From: Sphaerochaeta pleomorpha str. Grapes
Lineage (GTDB): Bacteria > Spirochaetota > Spirochaetia > Sphaerochaetales > Sphaerochaetaceae
Assembly (NCBI RefSeq): GCF_000236685.1
Contig: NC_016633.1
Span: 992,001-1,056,000, forward strand
Length of the DNA: 64,000 nucleotides
Reading direction: 5' to 3'
Under the pieces are notes generated by a model. The model was not told the origin of the DNA, searched no databases, and was given only the letters and a program-made list of their open reading frames with translations. The position numbers and the translations under genes are program-made. Positions 53,480 to 61,033 of this stretch are shown here, piece after piece. How positions within the stretch are numbered: the first letter of the stretch is position 1; every line of letters starts with the position of its first letter.

Positions 53480-54025
53480 TTAGAGCAACGCTTCAATCTT
53501 TTTGGTCACGTCCCCGAGGTCATGGGTAGGTTCAAACCGGGTAACGACATTGCCTTCCCTATCAATGAGGAACTTTGTAAAATTCCATTTGATCGAAGGG
53601 TCTTTCTCATAATTCGGGTCTGATTTGCTCAATATATCAACAAGGACTGGCCCGATTTTGTGTTTCAGGTCAAAACCTGCGAAACCCTTCTTGCTTTTCA
53701 GATATTTGTAAAGGGGATTGGCATTCTCACCGTTGACTTCAAGTTTGCCGAACTGGGGAAACTTGGTCCCATAGTTCAACTGACAGAACTCATGGATTTC
53801 CTCATTGGTTCCAGGAGCCTGTTCTTTGAATTGATTGCAAGGAAAATCGAGAATTTCCAAGCCTTTGGAGCTCAATTTCTCATATATTTTTTCCAATTCT
53901 TCGTATTGGGGGGTAAATCCGCAACGGGTTGCAGTGTTCACGATAAGCAATACCTTGCCTTTATACGACGAAAGGGAAACTTCCTTACCTGCCCTGTCCT
54001 TTACTGTAAAATCATATACACTCAT
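53480..54025 (-). CDS. Glutathione peroxidase-family thiol peroxidase
   Basis: A 181-residue peroxidase of the thioredoxin fold. The active-site Cys lies in NTATRCGFTPQYEELEKIY, so it is a cysteine rather than selenocysteine enzyme. The conserved LDFPCNQFKEQAPGTNEEI and IKWNFTKFLID (Trp-Asn of the catalytic tetrad) are intact. Bacterial members usually use thioredoxin as reductant, and the Cys in FPCNQF is the expected resolving residue. It protects the cell from peroxides. Monocistronic, with its end at the bidirectional terminator. Confidence 0.92.
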   Translation of the reverse strand: MSVYDFTVKDRAGKEVSLSSYKGKVLLIVNTATRCGFTPQYEELEKIYEKLSSKGLEILDFPCNQFKEQAPGTNEEIHEFCQLNYGTKFPQFGKLEVNGENANPLYKYLKSKKGFAGFDLKHKIGPVLVDILSKSDPNYEKDPSIKWNFTKFLIDREGNVVTRFEPTHDLGDVTKKIEALL

Positions 54026-54181
54026 ATTAAACTCCTTATATATTGTCCACTATTAAATCAATCACAATCTATATTATGACAATATACCTCCTTCCCTCAG
54101 ATGTCAAGGGAAGGAAATAAGAAAGCTATAGATAAACCTAAATCATTCCAAACGGAAAATGTGAACCCTCAGGCAAAAAAC

Positions 54182-55105
54182 CTAGTTCATCCAGCTTTCT
54201 TTCTCGTCAACAACCGTGTAATTCTTCTTTTCATCCATCGATACTTTCACATTTCCGTCATTGCGAGTCAGGTGATACGCTGCGCCGTATTTCTTATAAT
54301 TATTATACACTGTCATACTCGATACGTCATCGTGCATGGCAACCACGACGGTAGCTTTCAGATTCTTTATCCACTTCAAGGAATTGGAGGTATCGCCACC
54401 ATGATGATTTGCCTTGGCAACATCAGACTGCAGGGCCTCACCGTACTTCATCACCAAAACCCTCTCCTGCGGAACATACAAGTCACCGGAAAACCATGCC
54501 GTCGATTCCCCGTAGGAGAATTTCAAGGCCAGTGAAGTATTGTTTACAAACTGGGTACTATTGTCCGGATAGTTCGACGGATAGGTAATTTCAAGAGAGG
54601 GGTTGAAAACCTCGACGGAAATCTGGTCTCCGAATGAAAAGGCATCACCCTCACTGAGCATTTCAACAGGAATATTTTTTTCACTGATTGCAGAGACAAA
54701 TCGTCTGTAGATATCAGTAGGATATTCAAGCGCAGTACGATACACCTTTCCGATAGGAAAATTCTCCGCTATTTCGGGAAAACCACCGATGTGGTCTATA
54801 TGCGGATGGGAAGCAACAAAATAATCAATTTTCTCTATGCCCAACGCGTGCAAGGCATCGACTACCTGCCTTCCACTCTCAGGATGCCCGCAATCGAGGA
54901 GCATCACCTTACCATCAGGCGAGATGAGTACAGTAGAGTCCCCGCTCTTGTCCGTTGCCTCAGCGCTTACCTCCAAGTCTAAAAAATACAGGTTGAACTT
55001 TCCGGCATCCCGCGTAAAGACATTTTGATTCCCAGCTCCAAAAGCCAACAGGGGAAGCAGTAGCATAATAAGGAGAAAAAATTGGATCTTCAGTGTTTTT
55101 TTCAT
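54182..55105 (-). CDS. Exported metallo-beta-lactamase-fold hydrolase (ComEC C-terminal-like)
   Basis: A 307-residue protein with signal peptide KTLKIQFFLLIMLLLPLLAFG. The metal motif HPHIDHIGG (HxHxDH) follows a LISPDGKVMLLDCGHPESG strand typical of the ComEC/Rec2-like MBL group, and a later Asp (WFSGDLYVPQE) and His (AKNHHGGDTSN region, KANHHGG) complete the metal site. It lacks the competence membrane domain. It overlaps the start of the glycerophosphodiesterase gene's stop by four bases, so it is the last gene of that operon. It may act on a periplasmic phosphodiester or nucleic acid; substrate unknown. Confidence 0.82.
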   Translation of the reverse strand: MKKTLKIQFFLLIMLLLPLLAFGAGNQNVFTRDAGKFNLYFLDLEVSAEATDKSGDSTVLISPDGKVMLLDCGHPESGRQVVDALHALGIEKIDYFVASHPHIDHIGGFPEIAENFPIGKVYRTALEYPTDIYRRFVSAISEKNIPVEMLSEGDAFSFGDQISVEVFNPSLEITYPSNYPDNSTQFVNNTSLALKFSYGESTAWFSGDLYVPQERVLVMKYGEALQSDVAKANHHGGDTSNSLKWIKNLKATVVVAMHDDVSSMTVYNNYKKYGAAYHLTRNDGNVKVSMDEKKNYTVVDEKESWMN

Positions 55106-55827
55106 TTTTGTTTTACCCAGGCTGCAACGATGTCAGGGAAATCAGTAATGACCCCATTGACACCCCACAGCGTAACCTGCTCAAGGCTTTTCATATCGTC
55201 AACCGTCCATACGTTCAAGCCAATTCCATGTTCCTTGCAGTCTTGGACAGTTTCTTCTGTCAGAGAATTGAAATCCGGATGATAATATTCCATACCGAAG
55301 GTCTGTGCATAATATCCGATGTTTCCCATCCCAGCCTTTCCGACCAGAAGACCACAGGCAATTTCAGGTGCGATTTGTTTTGCACGCAGTACCGTGGGGT
55401 GGTTGAAAGAAGAAAAAATCACCTTTTCCTCCAAATGGAAATTGCGAACCATTGCAATCAGTTTTTCTTCTATACGCGTATAATAATAAAGGTTTGTCTT
55501 TATCTCTACATTCGTGAATATGGGCAAGGGGCTCACCCATTGGCAATACTCCTCGAAACTGGGAATACCAGTAAACCCATAGGTATCACCAAAGACAGAA
55601 CCTGCATGGATCTGTCTCAGTTCAGACAACGTGTAGTCTCTGACAAATCCTTTCGCATTGGTAGTCCGGTCAAGCATCTCATCATGGATTACCACCAACT
55701 GGCCGTCCTTGGATAGATGTACATCAAGTTCAATGCCGTCACATCCTACTTCGTAGGCTTTCTTGAACGACAGCATGGTGTTCTCCGGGTATCGGCCAGA
55801 GAACCCCCTATGTCCAACAGTTTTCAC
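55102..55827 (-). CDS. Glycerophosphodiester phosphodiesterase
   Basis: A 241-residue TIM-barrel enzyme that hydrolyses glycerophosphodiesters to glycerol 3-phosphate and an alcohol. Catalytic landmarks are GHRGFSGRYPENTMLSF (both His-Arg and Glu-Asn), GIELDVHLSKDG and VVIHDEMLDRTT. It has no signal peptide, so it works in the cytoplasm like UgpQ. It lies 18 bases after a CUT1 permease gene; together with the binding protein and two permeases it resembles the ugpBAE-ugpQ system that imports and splits glycerophosphodiesters. Confidence 0.92.
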   Translation of the reverse strand: MKTVGHRGFSGRYPENTMLSFKKAYEVGCDGIELDVHLSKDGQLVVIHDEMLDRTTNAKGFVRDYTLSELRQIHAGSVFGDTYGFTGIPSFEEYCQWVSPLPIFTNVEIKTNLYYYTRIEEKLIAMVRNFHLEEKVIFSSFNHPTVLRAKQIAPEIACGLLVGKAGMGNIGYYAQTFGMEYYHPDFNSLTEETVQDCKEHGIGLNVWTVDDMKSLEQVTLWGVNGVITDFPDIVAAWVKQK

Positions 55828-55845
55828 GTCTCACCCTTCCCTTGC

Positions 55846-56742
55846 TTATTTCATTGCGGTTTTTTCATAACCGGTAAGCATATATTTCTGGAAAATAAAG
55901 AATAGGACAATAACAGGGAGGACAGCCATCACAGCCCCAGCCATAATCTCATGGTTGTTCATCGTATCCTGGCCTGCAAAGGTATTCCGAAGTTGTACCA
56001 AACCAACGGTCAGCACTCTTCTCACTTCATTCTTTGCAATGATTTTAGGCCAGAAGTAGCTATTCCACCCGCTGGTAAAGGTTACGAGGGTAATGGTGAT
56101 GAGCGTTGACTTACACATCGGCACAAGAACGCGGGAAATGATTCCAAGCCGACCCATTCCATCCATCTTTGCCGCCTCGATATAACTGTCATCGACGGAT
56201 AGGAAAGCCTGCCTCATCATGAAGATATAATAAGGTGAGACAGCCTCGGGGAGGATCAAGCCAAGGAAGGTATCGGTGAGTTTCCAATGGGCGAACATTA
56301 CATACAAAGGAATGAACGTAACCTGAAGGGGAATCATCAAGGCTCCCAGAACCAAGACGAACAGAAGGTTTCTGCCCTTGAACTTTCCTTTTGCGAATCC
56401 ATAGCCAGCAAGGACTCCGGTCACTACCTGGCTCATGACAATTCCAAAGGTCATGACAATGGTATTCAGATAGTACTTACTGAAATTGGCCTTTTGGAAC
56501 ACATTGCGATAGTTCTCAAAATGCCACTCCCTCGGCCAAAAAGTTGGTACGGTCAACAATATTTCTTCCTGTGACTTTACCGATGAGATAACCATCCAAT
56601 AGATGGGGAACAACATCACCAAGGTGATGCCAACGGCAAGTATGAACTGGAGGACTTTCATGGTTTTCCTTCTGGAAACCGCGCGCTGGTTCAGTAACAG
56701 CGCTTTTTCATTTTCGACCGCTGTTGTTGAATCATACATCAT
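55846..56742 (-). CDS. CUT1-type ABC permease (UgpE-like)
   Basis: A 298-residue permease with six helices after a 25-residue cytoplasmic N-terminus. The EAA loop reads EAAKMDGMGRLGIISRVLVP. AGGAG precedes ATG 56742, which overlaps the end of the partner permease by 11 bases. The following gene is a glycerophosphodiesterase, which points to glycerol-3-phosphate or glycerophosphodiesters as the cargo, although a sugar cannot be excluded. No ATPase gene is linked. Confidence 0.87.
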   Translation of the reverse strand: MMYDSTTAVENEKALLLNQRAVSRRKTMKVLQFILAVGITLVMLFPIYWMVISSVKSQEEILLTVPTFWPREWHFENYRNVFQKANFSKYYLNTIVMTFGIVMSQVVTGVLAGYGFAKGKFKGRNLLFVLVLGALMIPLQVTFIPLYVMFAHWKLTDTFLGLILPEAVSPYYIFMMRQAFLSVDDSYIEAAKMDGMGRLGIISRVLVPMCKSTLITITLVTFTSGWNSYFWPKIIAKNEVRRVLTVGLVQLRNTFAGQDTMNNHEIMAGAVMAVLPVIVLFFIFQKYMLTGYEKTAMK

Positions 56743-57634
56743 AGTTCACGCTCCTATTTGAGACTTTCATTGTTGCAGCAGTGAGGGCCAGGAGAATGAC
56801 AAAGAAAAAGACAGCTACGGTAGAAGCCCTATCCATCCTGAAATCAACCATGGCATATTTATAAATCATATAGACAATTACCTCTGTCGAACGATAAGGT
56901 CCACCGGCTGTAAGAACATCAACTGACTGGAAGACCTTCATTGCTGAGATAAACGTAGTTACAAAGAGAAAAAGGGTTGTAGGGGAAAGCAGGGGGATTG
57001 TAATTTTGGAGAACTTTGTCCAGGAAGTAGCCCCATCGATGGAGGCAGCCTCATAATAGGTTTTGCTGATTCCCTGCATGGCTGCAAGGTAAATCATCAT
57101 TCCATACCCTATTGTCCTCCAACCGGTCAACATCAAAATGGAAAACAGGGCGTTGTTTTTATCCCCGAGCCAATTGACCTTAGTGCCACCTATTTTGGCA
57201 AGGAAATAATTTAAAATACCATTATCCTGATTGAGGATCCAAATAAATACAACGGCTGCCGAGGACATGGCTACATATTTTGGAAGAAAGACTACAGCGC
57301 GCATAATCGAGAATGATTTAGAAAGACGGTTGAAAACCAAAGCCAGTAACATGCCACCAAAAAGGGTAACAAACAGTTCCCCAAGGGTGTAGAGAAAGGT
57401 AACCTTTAGCGAGTTTAGCAAATATTTGGTACCAGACCCCTGGAACAGCCATTTCCAGTTCTTGAACCCGACGTTCTTGAAGTTGTCGTTAATAAGGTTC
57501 CAATCGGTAAAACTTATCCTGACAACCTGAACAACCGGATAATAAACAAATATACTCAGGAACATCAGGGCCAAAAAAACAGTCGAAAAGTCTTTGACCT
57601 GGGCACTTGCGCGGTGATTTAACAGTGGTTTCAT
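56732..57634 (-). CDS. CUT1-type ABC permease (UgpA-like)
   Basis: A 300-residue permease with first helix VFLALMFLSIFVYYPVVQVV and EAA loop YEAASIDGATSWTKFSKITIP. The start is placed at ATG 57634 with AGGA ten bases upstream; the 26 codons open before it run through the preceding stem-loop region and are not credible. It forms the channel with the UgpE-like protein and serves the binding protein encoded 94 bases upstream. Confidence 0.87.
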   Translation of the reverse strand: MKPLLNHRASAQVKDFSTVFLALMFLSIFVYYPVVQVVRISFTDWNLINDNFKNVGFKNWKWLFQGSGTKYLLNSLKVTFLYTLGELFVTLFGGMLLALVFNRLSKSFSIMRAVVFLPKYVAMSSAAVVFIWILNQDNGILNYFLAKIGGTKVNWLGDKNNALFSILMLTGWRTIGYGMMIYLAAMQGISKTYYEAASIDGATSWTKFSKITIPLLSPTTLFLFVTTFISAMKVFQSVDVLTAGGPYRSTEVIVYMIYKYAMVDFRMDRASTVAVFFFVILLALTAATMKVSNRSVNYDV

Positions 57635-57670
57635 GCTAGGGATTCCTTTGGAAAAGCAATGGAAGAAGCT

Positions 57671-57701
57671 CGTACGGCACAGAATAAGCCTGTGCCGTAC
57701 G
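57671..57701 (-). other. Perfect stem-loop between binding-protein and permease genes
   Basis: CGTACGGCACAG and CTGTGCCGTACG form a perfect 12-bp stem with a 7-base loop, 26 bases after the binding-protein stop codon. There is no T-run. It is the fifth such element in the window in the same relative position. Confidence 0.82.
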
Positions 57702-57727
57702 ATATTGAACAAGTTAAGAAACAGGAC

Positions 57728-59044
57728 CTAGAGAGAATCAGACAATACTTCGTTTATCTCTTCGGCCATGAGAGGAAGCTGTGCACTGACATCCCCACCC
57801 TCAATCATGAGCTGATCGAGATAGGATTTCCAAATCGTAGCGAGTTGGTTCCAACCTGGATGCTGGATACGGGGATTGATCTCGTCAAGATTATCAAATA
57901 CACATTTGAAAGCCGGTTTTCTGCTGAGGAAATCCAAACCTTCCTGGGTATTGAGTACGGAGTTTCTGGTAGGAATATATCCAGTACCGTCAGCCCATTT
58001 CATGTTGACATCTTTACCGATCATATACTGGAGGAACTGCCAGGATGCATTTTTGGTTTCCTGGTCGTTCTTCGCAGGGATCAAGAGGACACATCCGCCA
58101 ATCTCTGATTTCTTGGTTGCGGCACCGGGAAGCCATGCCATCCCTACTTCGAAATCCTTGCAAAGTTTTACATAGGTGTTATACAGGGAGCTGGTATGGA
58201 TTACCGAGAAAGTCTTCCCATCAATGAAGTTCTGCCTCATATTCGAGGAAGCACTCGTACCGGAAGCCCAATACGTATACCCTGAATTCACCCATTTCTG
58301 AATGGTCTTGGTCAGATCTTGTGATACTTTTCCATCCAAATCGGTGGACACTCTGTCAGCGTTTACGATTTTGACTCCGGAATTCAGGAACAAAGGTTCA
58401 AAATACCATTGGTCCCAACCAGGGAATACGGTTGCCCAACGTTCTGTACTTCCATCAGCAGCGATTTTGGAAGCTGACTTCATGAAAGCATCCATATCGG
58501 AAATCTTCGAGGGAATTACAATTCCTTCGGCATCGGCCATGTCCTTGTTGTAATACATCACCTGGGTGGAAATCAGGAAGGGAAGAGAAACCTGTTGGCC
58601 TTCAAAGCTGGAAGCGGTAATCATGCCTTCACCAAAGTCATCGATATCATAGCCGGTTGCCTTGATATACGGGTTCAGGTCTTCACAAAGACCACTTTTG
58701 CCATATTCCGCTACATAGGGAGTATTGGCGACAACCAAGCCGGGAAGACCTGTTCCTGCAGCCTGTGCAGCTACGAGCGTTTCATTGACTGTTGCGTAGT
58801 TCCCGATATATTTGGCCTCTACGGTAACCTTATCCTGTGAGGTATTGAAGCCATTGACAATTTCATCGACCAACGGCCAATACTGCTGCTCAAGGGCATG
58901 CCACCATTCAATCGTAATCGGTGCGGTTACTTCGTACGATACAGAAGCCTTTGTACTCTCAGCTTTGGTTTCGGTTGCCCCACCGGCAAAGACGAATCCG
59001 CTGATTACACAAAGTACGAGAACGAGAACTAATCCTTTTTTCAT
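57728..59044 (-). CDS. CUT1-type substrate-binding protein (UgpB-like)
   Basis: A 438-residue extracellular solute-binding protein. The signal peptide KKGLVLVLVLCVISGFVFA is followed by GGATETKAES. The mature start PITIEWWHALEQQYWPLVDE resembles the UgpB pattern (FWHSM... in E. coli), and IPAKNDQETKNASWQFLQYM is the usual C-terminal helix block. GGAGG precedes ATG 59044. It is followed by two permeases and a glycerophosphodiesterase, so glycerol-3-phosphate or glycerophosphodiester uptake is the best reading. Confidence 0.84.
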   Translation of the reverse strand: MKKGLVLVLVLCVISGFVFAGGATETKAESTKASVSYEVTAPITIEWWHALEQQYWPLVDEIVNGFNTSQDKVTVEAKYIGNYATVNETLVAAQAAGTGLPGLVVANTPYVAEYGKSGLCEDLNPYIKATGYDIDDFGEGMITASSFEGQQVSLPFLISTQVMYYNKDMADAEGIVIPSKISDMDAFMKSASKIAADGSTERWATVFPGWDQWYFEPLFLNSGVKIVNADRVSTDLDGKVSQDLTKTIQKWVNSGYTYWASGTSASSNMRQNFIDGKTFSVIHTSSLYNTYVKLCKDFEVGMAWLPGAATKKSEIGGCVLLIPAKNDQETKNASWQFLQYMIGKDVNMKWADGTGYIPTRNSVLNTQEGLDFLSRKPAFKCVFDNLDEINPRIQHPGWNQLATIWKSYLDQLMIEGGDVSAQLPLMAEEINEVLSDSL

Positions 59045-59220
59045 GAAAAAAACCTCCAATAGTATTCTTTCCGTTTGCAGTAGTCTAAGGCGGATGTATC
59101 CTGCTGTCAAAGAAAATTATACCGATTGGACTCAAAACAATGATTTATTTTGTATATATTGAGAATATTTAACAAAAATTGAATACAAACAATACAAATA
59201 CGACCATAAAAGTACCGTAT

Positions 59221-59841
59221 CTATTCATTTTTCAACAGATGTACGTATTTCTCATAGAGAAACGAAAGGAAAAACGACGAGAGCATAGCACTGAAGCCAG
59301 TACTCACAAAAATAGTAATCGGAACGTAATATAAAAGAACTGCCTGCAAAGCAAAAATAACCAAAAGGGTCACCGAATAGTGCAGGTTTCCCAGACCGAG
59401 GATAAACGAGCGCTTTATGGTTTCCATGACAGTCAGATTATATTGTACAAGAAGAGGGAATATATGGACCATCATGACTAATGCGATAAAGGAGAGAGAA
59501 AGGAGAGCAAAGAAGATGACATTTCCGAGCAAACTGCCCATTTTTCTGGTAATCCAGATATCGAAGAGAAGAAAAGCGGAAAGGGCCACCATGCAAGCCC
59601 AGAGAATCGTAGCTTTCTTGAAGTTCTTTCTGAATGCGGCAAAGAAAGTTTTTCCTACATATCCCTCCTCGCCCTTCACCAGTTGCAGGGTATATTGATA
59701 GAGGGCTACCGTAGAGGCACCCATCGTTACCAAAGGGATACTGGTTGCAAACCAGAGAAACCCTGCGTATGCGACATTGAAAAACTTTGTCATGAATCTC
59801 CAAAAGGGATTTTCCTGATCGAACATACCATTTGACTGCAT
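59221..59841 (-). CDS. DUF624 (YesL-like) membrane protein
   Basis: A 206-residue protein with about five hydrophobic helices. The start FWRFMTKFFNVAYAGFLWF followed by IPLVTMGASTVALYQYTLQL is typical of the DUF624/YesL family, which is usually found beside CUT1 importers of carbohydrate fragments and whose function is unknown. It lies 177 bases upstream of the UgpB-like gene in the same direction. Either an assembly factor for the transporter or a regulator-type membrane protein has been suggested by such linkage; nothing in the sequence decides. Confidence 0.8.
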   Translation of the reverse strand: MQSNGMFDQENPFWRFMTKFFNVAYAGFLWFATSIPLVTMGASTVALYQYTLQLVKGEEGYVGKTFFAAFRKNFKKATILWACMVALSAFLLFDIWITRKMGSLLGNVIFFALLSLSFIALVMMVHIFPLLVQYNLTVMETIKRSFILGLGNLHYSVTLLVIFALQAVLLYYVPITIFVSTGFSAMLSSFFLSFLYEKYVHLLKNE

Positions 59842-60093
59842 AGAGACCTTCCTTCACTTGCATTTTACCACAGGGTTTTCCAAGAAGGAACTCACAAACA
59901 AAAAGAACAAGGTATTCTGAGGTTCCCTGCATGCTATTTTTCCATCCACCTCCCCTTTTTTATCAAGAATTGAACATGGTAATCGTCCTACCCACCTTCG
60001 AGAATGTCACTCTTTGCTGTATACTTTGTTTATCGATATAGTTACATACAGGAAAGACAGTTTATAGCTGTATGGAAAAAGGAAGGATTGGAC

Positions 60094-60648
60094 ATGAAAA
60101 AGACCAAAATACTCTTACTATCGTTGGTTTTAGTATCTGTTCTGGGAATTGGAAATCTCTCAGCAAGAGAAAGCACCGTTGCAGTTGGTATTCAAGCGGG
60201 CTTTGTGGCAACAGGGGTCGTGCTCGACTTACAATTGGGGAGTCTAGGATTTAGTGCCGGTCTCAATTATCCGATTGGGTATACCTATATCGCTTCACTT
60301 GCAGAGGCTTCAGACGAAGATCTCTTTGCCAATGCTGCTACAGTAACCGCCGATATAACCACTGCATTTGACTTGAGCGATTCTTTTTCCCTGAAAGTCG
60401 GAATCTGTACTATCGCACTCACAAACTTCGGCCCAACCTTTGGAGGAGTCGCAGGTCCTTGTCTGAAAGGCGAGTACTGGATACCTAACAAAAGAACAGG
60501 ACTGTTCGTCAATCTCAATGCACCTGTGATGCTCTATGGAGTAGCTGTTTCGGAGTTCGGTGAATCTGATTCCGCAGTTGTATTCAGCCCCTGGCTTCCC
60601 CTGGCTGGATTGTTTACTACAACCTTTGGAGTTCTTTACGGGTTCTAA
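60094..60648 (+). CDS. Small exported protein, probable 8-10-strand outer-membrane barrel
   Basis: Family not recognised. A 184-residue protein with signal peptide KKTKILLLSLVLVSVLGIGNLSA and then Gly-rich amphipathic strands, ending TTFGVLYGF. A terminal Phe after alternating residues is the usual C-terminal signature of outer-membrane barrels. AAGGAAGG lies before ATG 60094; an upstream in-frame ATG at 60004 is ignored because the signal peptide begins at 60094. It is monocistronic with a strong terminator. Confidence 0.65.
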   Translation: MKKTKILLLSLVLVSVLGIGNLSARESTVAVGIQAGFVATGVVLDLQLGSLGFSAGLNYPIGYTYIASLAEASDEDLFANAATVTADITTAFDLSDSFSLKVGICTIALTNFGPTFGGVAGPCLKGEYWIPNKRTGLFVNLNAPVMLYGVAVSEFGESDSAVVFSPWLPLAGLFTTTFGVLYGF

Positions 60649-60673
60649 GAAAGGCTTTGCAGTATAGTACCCC

Positions 60674-60708
60674 AATATATATCCAGTGATACTGGATATA
60701 TATTTTTT
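60674..60708 (+). terminator. Rho-independent terminator after the small exported protein
   Basis: AATATATATCCAGT and ACTGGATATATATT form a perfect 14-bp stem with a 3-base loop, followed by a T-run. It starts 25 bases after the stop codon. Confidence 0.9.
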
Positions 60709-61033
60709 ACCATTTTTTTCACAAAATTATTTTCATACAGTCACGAAATATTGACAACCAGCACATTCTGTACAAGGATAGATCATGGTGGGAGATAAAA
60801 AATGCCCTTTTTCATTCCGACAAATAGGATTCCCTTTTCTGGTAGAGACCTATTTTTTTATATGCATTTTTTACCCATACAGAGACCCCTACCCTTCAGA
60901 GACTAACAACCAATACAGGTTGGAATATACATCCTTCCTCATATAGCAATATTCCCTACTTGGTACGATTTTTTTTTGCATAGGCAAAGAGACTAGGAGA
61001 AACAAAAGGCATTTGTAGCAATGGAGGTTTTGT
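60709..61033. other. Intergenic region upstream of the giant repeat protein
   Basis: About 325 bases with no gene. A TTGACA at 60751-60756 is followed after 17 bases only by a weak -10 (AAGGAT). The stretch is A/T-rich and ends with a good GGAGG at 61024-61028. No operator-like palindrome was seen. Confidence 0.45.
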
